From positions 1 to 64,000 of the forward strand of contig CAMBIX010000002.1 in assembly GCA_945867815.1 (NCBI GenBank): a stretch of DNA of 64,000 bases. The letters run 5' to 3'. This stretch comes from an uncultured Veillonellaceae bacterium (GTDB taxonomy: Bacteria > Bacillota > Negativicutes > Veillonellales > Veillonellaceae). Positions 60,817 through 64,000 of the stretch are shown in pieces. The notes beneath the pieces were generated by a model. The model was not told the DNA's origin and ran no database searches. It worked only from the letters and a program-made list of their open reading frames with translations. Positions within the stretch are counted from its first letter, which is position 1. The number at the start of each line of letters is the position of its first letter. The translations under genes were made by a program, and so were the position numbers.

Positions 60817-61455
60817 ATGCGCTTAACGAAAGCAATAAAAGAGGAAGAGCTTCGTATATTGGAAGATACCTATAAAGATGTGAAAACGGCGCTTGATTAT
60901 ACGACGCCGTTTGAGCTCTTAGTTGCCGTTATTTTGTCGGCTCAGTGTACGGACAAGCGCGTTAATATTATTACTAAACGGCTCTTTCCTCTCTATAGTG
61001 ACCCAGCGGATATGTTGGCTCTAGGGGAAGAAAAGTTACAAGTCTTGATTAAGGACTGTGGTTTGTATCGGGCTAAGGCAGCTAATCTTATTAAGACGTG
61101 TTATAGGTTGGTTCATGAGTTTCATGGACAGGTGCCGGCTGATTTTGACCAACTGTTAACACTGCCAGGTGTGGGTCGTAAAACAGCTAACGTTATGATG
61201 TCGGTAGCCTTTGGCGTGCCGGCCTTGGCTGTGGATACCCATGTTTTTCGTGTATCTCATCGCTTAGGTTTAGCTAAGGGAAAGACGCCTGATGAGGTGG
61301 AAGCCGAGTTAAAACGCTTGATTCCTCGCGATAAATGGAGCGAGGCCCATCATTGGCTTATTTGGCATGGCCGCAAGTTATGCAAGGCTCGTAAACCCTT
61401 ATGTGGGGATTGTCCGCTTAATACCTTATGTCCTTCAGCCTTTAAGGAGGCCTAG
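60817..61455 (+). CDS. nth: Endonuclease III
   Basis: A 212-aa base-excision-repair glycosylase/lyase. The helix-hairpin-helix LPGVGRKTANVMM includes the catalytic Lys (about 120), and AVDTHVFRVSHRL the catalytic Asp (about 138). The 4Fe-4S cluster is CKARKPLCGDCPLNTLC. Complete, with TAGGAGAAG before the ATG. Confidence 0.97.
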   Translation: MRLTKAIKEEELRILEDTYKDVKTALDYTTPFELLVAVILSAQCTDKRVNIITKRLFPLYSDPADMLALGEEKLQVLIKDCGLYRAKAANLIKTCYRLVHEFHGQVPADFDQLLTLPGVGRKTANVMMSVAFGVPALAVDTHVFRVSHRLGLAKGKTPDEVEAELKRLIPRDKWSEAHHWLIWHGRKLCKARKPLCGDCPLNTLCPSAFKEA

Positions 61456-61457
61456 TT

Positions 61458-62948
61458 ATGACAGAAGAAGTAAAACAGATTATTGAACGATTCGCAGCCA
61501 TTGGTGTAGAGGGCGCTGATATTGTTGAAGAATTAATTCGCTTTCGTATTGTTGATCAATTAATTAGTAGTAATGCTGAGGCTCGCCAGTGGGGGCTATC
61601 AGCCGATAAGTTATATGAATTGGCTAAGGAAGCAACACAGGATGTGTGTGGATCTATCCCTTATGACCAGACGGCTTTTGAAACGGTGTATGGTCCTTCT
61701 TTTCAGGTAGACTTGGCTGATATGTTGGATCAGACTGGTTATATTACAGGTGTCGCTGGCGGTAAACAGTGGACGGTTCCCTTAACTAAGCTAATTGAAG
61801 ACCATAAACAGACAGAAGGTATCGTCTTATTTGCTGGTGTAGAAGAATATCTAGGACTAGTGGATACGATTTTACAGGCTCTGCCAAGTGAACGGCTAAT
61901 CTTGCAGACAGCGTCAGAAAGTTGTTATGTTCTATTGAAGAAGTTATATCCTTTGGCTCCTGTGACTATGGAGTGGCCAGAAGATGTTATTTTTGATCAT
62001 ATTGTCTTTGCCTCTAATGCTCTCTTCCGTCCGCCTGTACAGATTATGGAAGAATTAGGTAATCGGATTACTAATGTAACGGAACAAGGCACGGTTCATT
62101 GTTTTATTCCTTTGGCAGCCATTCAGGATCAGCTAGGTATGAATAAAATGGCTGTGCAGTATATGTTGACGCAGCCGACGTTGACGGCTGTTAATGAATG
62201 GGCACCGATTGGAGCCTATGAGTTTATCTTTACACCGGCTAAGCCACAGAAGGTGGCCTTGGCTATCTGTGAAGTCAATGAAGACGGTAAAGACTATCGG
62301 ACGACGCCTTTTATAGCTCTGCCTCATGAAGTCTTGAGTGTAATGAATGCCTTTTCTATCATGCAATATGCTTTATCTTTATGTGGCGTCAAGCCTGATG
62401 TATCGGCGCAAAATCCATGTATGGGGGAAGATGGGTTCTATACCAATGACCCACGGACGCCTTTGTATATGCGGGCTATCTTTGATGCGTATGAATCAGA
62501 ACGGCTTGTTTTTACAAGACAAGGTCAAGAGATAGGGGTACGTTTTGTCCATCATGAAGGTTTGCCAGCGGATAAGAAATTAAGTGAAGAGGAATTTCAA
62601 AAGATTGTTAGGGCTTATAAAGCGTCATCGGCAGAAGAGCAATCCTATTATTGGGAATTTACGGAACCGGTAGCCGCCTATGTATGGTATACGTACTTGA
62701 CATCTGAACGGGGACGGCAGATTGTACAAACCTTGTCGACTATGGTTCTATCTACAGAAGCCTTTTTACAGCTCTTAGGCTCCTGCCGGCGTGTGGCTAT
62801 TAAGGGGGATGATTTGCAGGCTTTCTTAACAACCTTTGTAGACCAACAGACTAAGTATGAAGCTCGTTTAAAAGAAGCTAATGACGATTGGAAGGCTACG
62901 TTAGATAGATTGAGTCAGGCTATTTTGCCAGCCCACACAGAGGAGTAA
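61458..62948 (+). CDS. Unknown 496-aa protein, faintly N6-methylase-like
   Basis: Two nt after nth, so cotranscribed. No secure family. The stretch GIVLFAGVEEYLGLVDTILQ, then FDHIVFASNALFRPP and IPLAAIQDQLGMNKM, then VNEWAP, is laid out like a class I methyltransferase of the N6-DNA-methylase type (YtxK), but the NPPY motif is absent. Helical termini. If real it would be a degenerate methyltransferase fold used for binding only. Confidence 0.55.
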   Translation: MTEEVKQIIERFAAIGVEGADIVEELIRFRIVDQLISSNAEARQWGLSADKLYELAKEATQDVCGSIPYDQTAFETVYGPSFQVDLADMLDQTGYITGVAGGKQWTVPLTKLIEDHKQTEGIVLFAGVEEYLGLVDTILQALPSERLILQTASESCYVLLKKLYPLAPVTMEWPEDVIFDHIVFASNALFRPPVQIMEELGNRITNVTEQGTVHCFIPLAAIQDQLGMNKMAVQYMLTQPTLTAVNEWAPIGAYEFIFTPAKPQKVALAICEVNEDGKDYRTTPFIALPHEVLSVMNAFSIMQYALSLCGVKPDVSAQNPCMGEDGFYTNDPRTPLYMRAIFDAYESERLVFTRQGQEIGVRFVHHEGLPADKKLSEEEFQKIVRAYKASSAEEQSYYWEFTEPVAAYVWYTYLTSERGRQIVQTLSTMVLSTEAFLQLLGSCRRVAIKGDDLQAFLTTFVDQQTKYEARLKEANDDWKATLDRLSQAILPAHTEE

Positions 62949-63219
62949 GTAGGTAAGGAGGACGTAGCTATGTTTTCTACGTCTTTTAGTTGATATAGAT
63001 AGTTCTTTTGATGTGTTAACTTAAGGTCTAGTCTGGCTTCTAAGCTTTTAGTAACTGGGGATAGTTTTTGACAGGCGGATGTAAGGCGCAGTCTTTAGTT
63101 GAAAAGAGGTTGGCTAAGGAATTGGCTTTAATAGCGGATTAGTTATCTTGTAGATATAGGTTAGCTATCTGTATTTTTTAATAAATATAAATTTTGTGTA
63201 ATATACTAGGTGAATAGAT
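62949..63219. other. Intergenic region before the YdbC/PC4 gene
   Basis: No gene or terminator seen. The last 50 bases (AT-rich, TAATATA near 63200) probably contain the next promoter. Confidence 0.4.
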
Positions 63220-63576
63220 ATGGCAGTTGTTAATTTTGAAATTTATGATGTATTAGGTACCTTGTCTGAAAATAAGGATGGCTGGAAAAAGCAGTTAACT
63301 TGTACTAGCTGGGGGCGTTACAATCCTAAGTTCGACTTGCGGTCTTGGGATGGTGAATATAATGGTATGACAAAGGGGATTACCCTGACCTTGGAGGAAA
63401 TTACCCTACTTAGGGATTTGCTTAATCAGGTGGATCTAGAAGCAGTTATGGAAGCGGCCTTAAAGGAACGAGCTGAAGCTAAGCAGGCGGAAAAAGAAGC
63501 GGCTGGTGAGGTAGAAGAAAAGCCTAAGAAAGAGGCGACTAAGAAAACAAGTAAGAAAAAGACATTTGATAAGTAG
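63220..63576 (+). CDS. YdbC/PC4-family ssDNA-binding protein
   Basis: A 118-aa protein: a PC4-like domain (about 1-72, NFEIYDVLGTLSENKDGWKKQLTCTSWGRYNPKFDLRSW, then KGITLTLEEITLLRDLL), plus an acidic and Lys-rich tail (about 80-118). YdbC binds ssDNA/RNA. Weak ribosome site. It is complete. Confidence 0.88.
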   Translation: MAVVNFEIYDVLGTLSENKDGWKKQLTCTSWGRYNPKFDLRSWDGEYNGMTKGITLTLEEITLLRDLLNQVDLEAVMEAALKERAEAKQAEKEAAGEVEEKPKKEATKKTSKKKTFDK

Positions 63577-63873
63577 TGTAAGGGGTGCCTTTTGTAAGGG
63601 ATTTATTTAATAGTTTGTTTGTGGTATAAGTTAGGCACTATAGAATTGTAATGGATGTATTTGCTGGATTTTTAAAACAGCAATATAGAGATTAGGCGCT
63701 AGCGGCCTGAATCCAGCTTATGTACAGAAGAATAGGCTTACCTTGTTTGACAGGCTTGCTATAATAAAAGTAGAGAGAATAAGGTGTCTATACAGTTCGT
63801 ATATTGCCTTTTATTATACTCTGTGATACAATTAAAAAGCTTAGAACAAATGAATGGAAAAGAGGTGTATAAA
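63577..63873. other. Intergenic region before rpmE
   Basis: No gene. A possible hairpin is CAGGCTTGCTATAA near 63750. The L31 leader may be here; in many Firmicutes rpmE is under zinc or L31 autoregulation, not visible in this sequence. Confidence 0.4.
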
Positions 63874-64000
63874 GTGAAAGAAGGAATTCATCCTAATTAC
63901 GGAGAAGCTACGGTAACATGTGCGTGCGGTAATACATTTAAAACAGGTTCTACAAAACCAGAACTTCGCGTTGATGTATGCTCTAAATGTCATCCATTCT
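63874..64000 (+). CDS. rpmE: 50S ribosomal protein L31 (5' part)
   Basis: The first 42 codons of rpmE, cut by the window end. [20 protein letters not shown] and the zinc cysteines CAC, CSKC are diagnostic of the zinc-binding L31. Start GTG 63874 with AGAGGTG upstream. Confidence 0.95.
   Translation, partial: MKEGIHPNYGEATVTCACGNTFKTGSTKPELRVDVCSKCHPF

Overview
The window is about 37 kb of a temperate siphophage (prophage) followed by about 26.5 kb of bacterial chromosome. The host looks like a low-GC diderm Firmicute of the Negativicutes, most likely Veillonella or a close relative. Signs of this are: Firmicute-type strong Shine-Dalgarno sites and a UPF0291 gene; outer-membrane traits (a YadA-like trimeric autotransporter with an extended signal peptide, and CDP-deoxysugar genes typical of LPS/O-antigen loci); and host genes for YebC, GltS, RF3, endonuclease III and L31. 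The genus is inferred, not proven.

Prophage, about 1-37,150. The left edge (1-129) is an array of 28-nt hairpins. Next comes a leftward lysogeny block: an autocleavable S24 repressor, a truncated AAA ATPase, an ImmA/IrrE-like protein and an XRE repressor. A divergent control region with four TAGAATTTAATTCTA-type operators separates it from the rightward early genes. Those include small genes, two of them leftward behind Shine-Dalgarno hairpins, and a LysM membrane protein. The replication module (4,309-14,132) has a Cas4-like DUF2800 nuclease, a DUF2815 ssDNA-binding protein, a family A DNA polymerase, a VirE/P4-type primase-helicase, a likely replication origin, a VRR-NUC nuclease, an SNF2 helicase, HU and a DUF1492 late regulator. 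Packaging and head genes (14,330-21,765) include a MuF-type head protein carrying a CdiA-CT-like nuclease toxin domain. The tail genes (21,767-33,405) contain a programmed -1 frameshift and a lambda-like tip set (DUF2460, DUF2163, NlpC/P60, J-like). Lysis genes and a cluster of tiny genes with antisense signals follow, ending with a Rha-family gene at 37,016. No integrase is visible, so the left attachment site and integrase probably lie before base 1.

Host region, 37,576-64,000. An RNA methyltransferase and YebC are followed by a candidate type I toxin-antitoxin locus with a tandemly duplicated antisense RNA. Next are gltS, prfC, a two-domain GT8 glycosyltransferase and glucose-1-phosphate cytidylyltransferase. 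After these come a nuclease/transposase remnant, a sigma factor, an orphan HicB-like antitoxin, a ComK-like unknown and a collapsed trimeric autotransporter pseudogene. The segment 50,750-60,339 holds four intact tandem DUF2827 genes plus one broken copy, two broken GT8 genes, CDP-glucose 4,6-dehydratase and a CDP-sugar reductase/epimerase. It looks like a fast-changing glycan-decoration locus. The window ends with UPF0291, nth, an unknown 496-aa protein, a YdbC/PC4 protein and the start of rpmE.

Two systems are most worth following up. One is the DUF2827/GT8 glycosyltransferase array with its recurrent internal deletions. The other is the set of small membrane peptides paired with antisense RNAs, one host (39.0-39.5 kb) and one phage (34.9-35.15 kb). 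The MuF toxin with no visible immunity gene and the iteron/DnaA-box origin are also notable.
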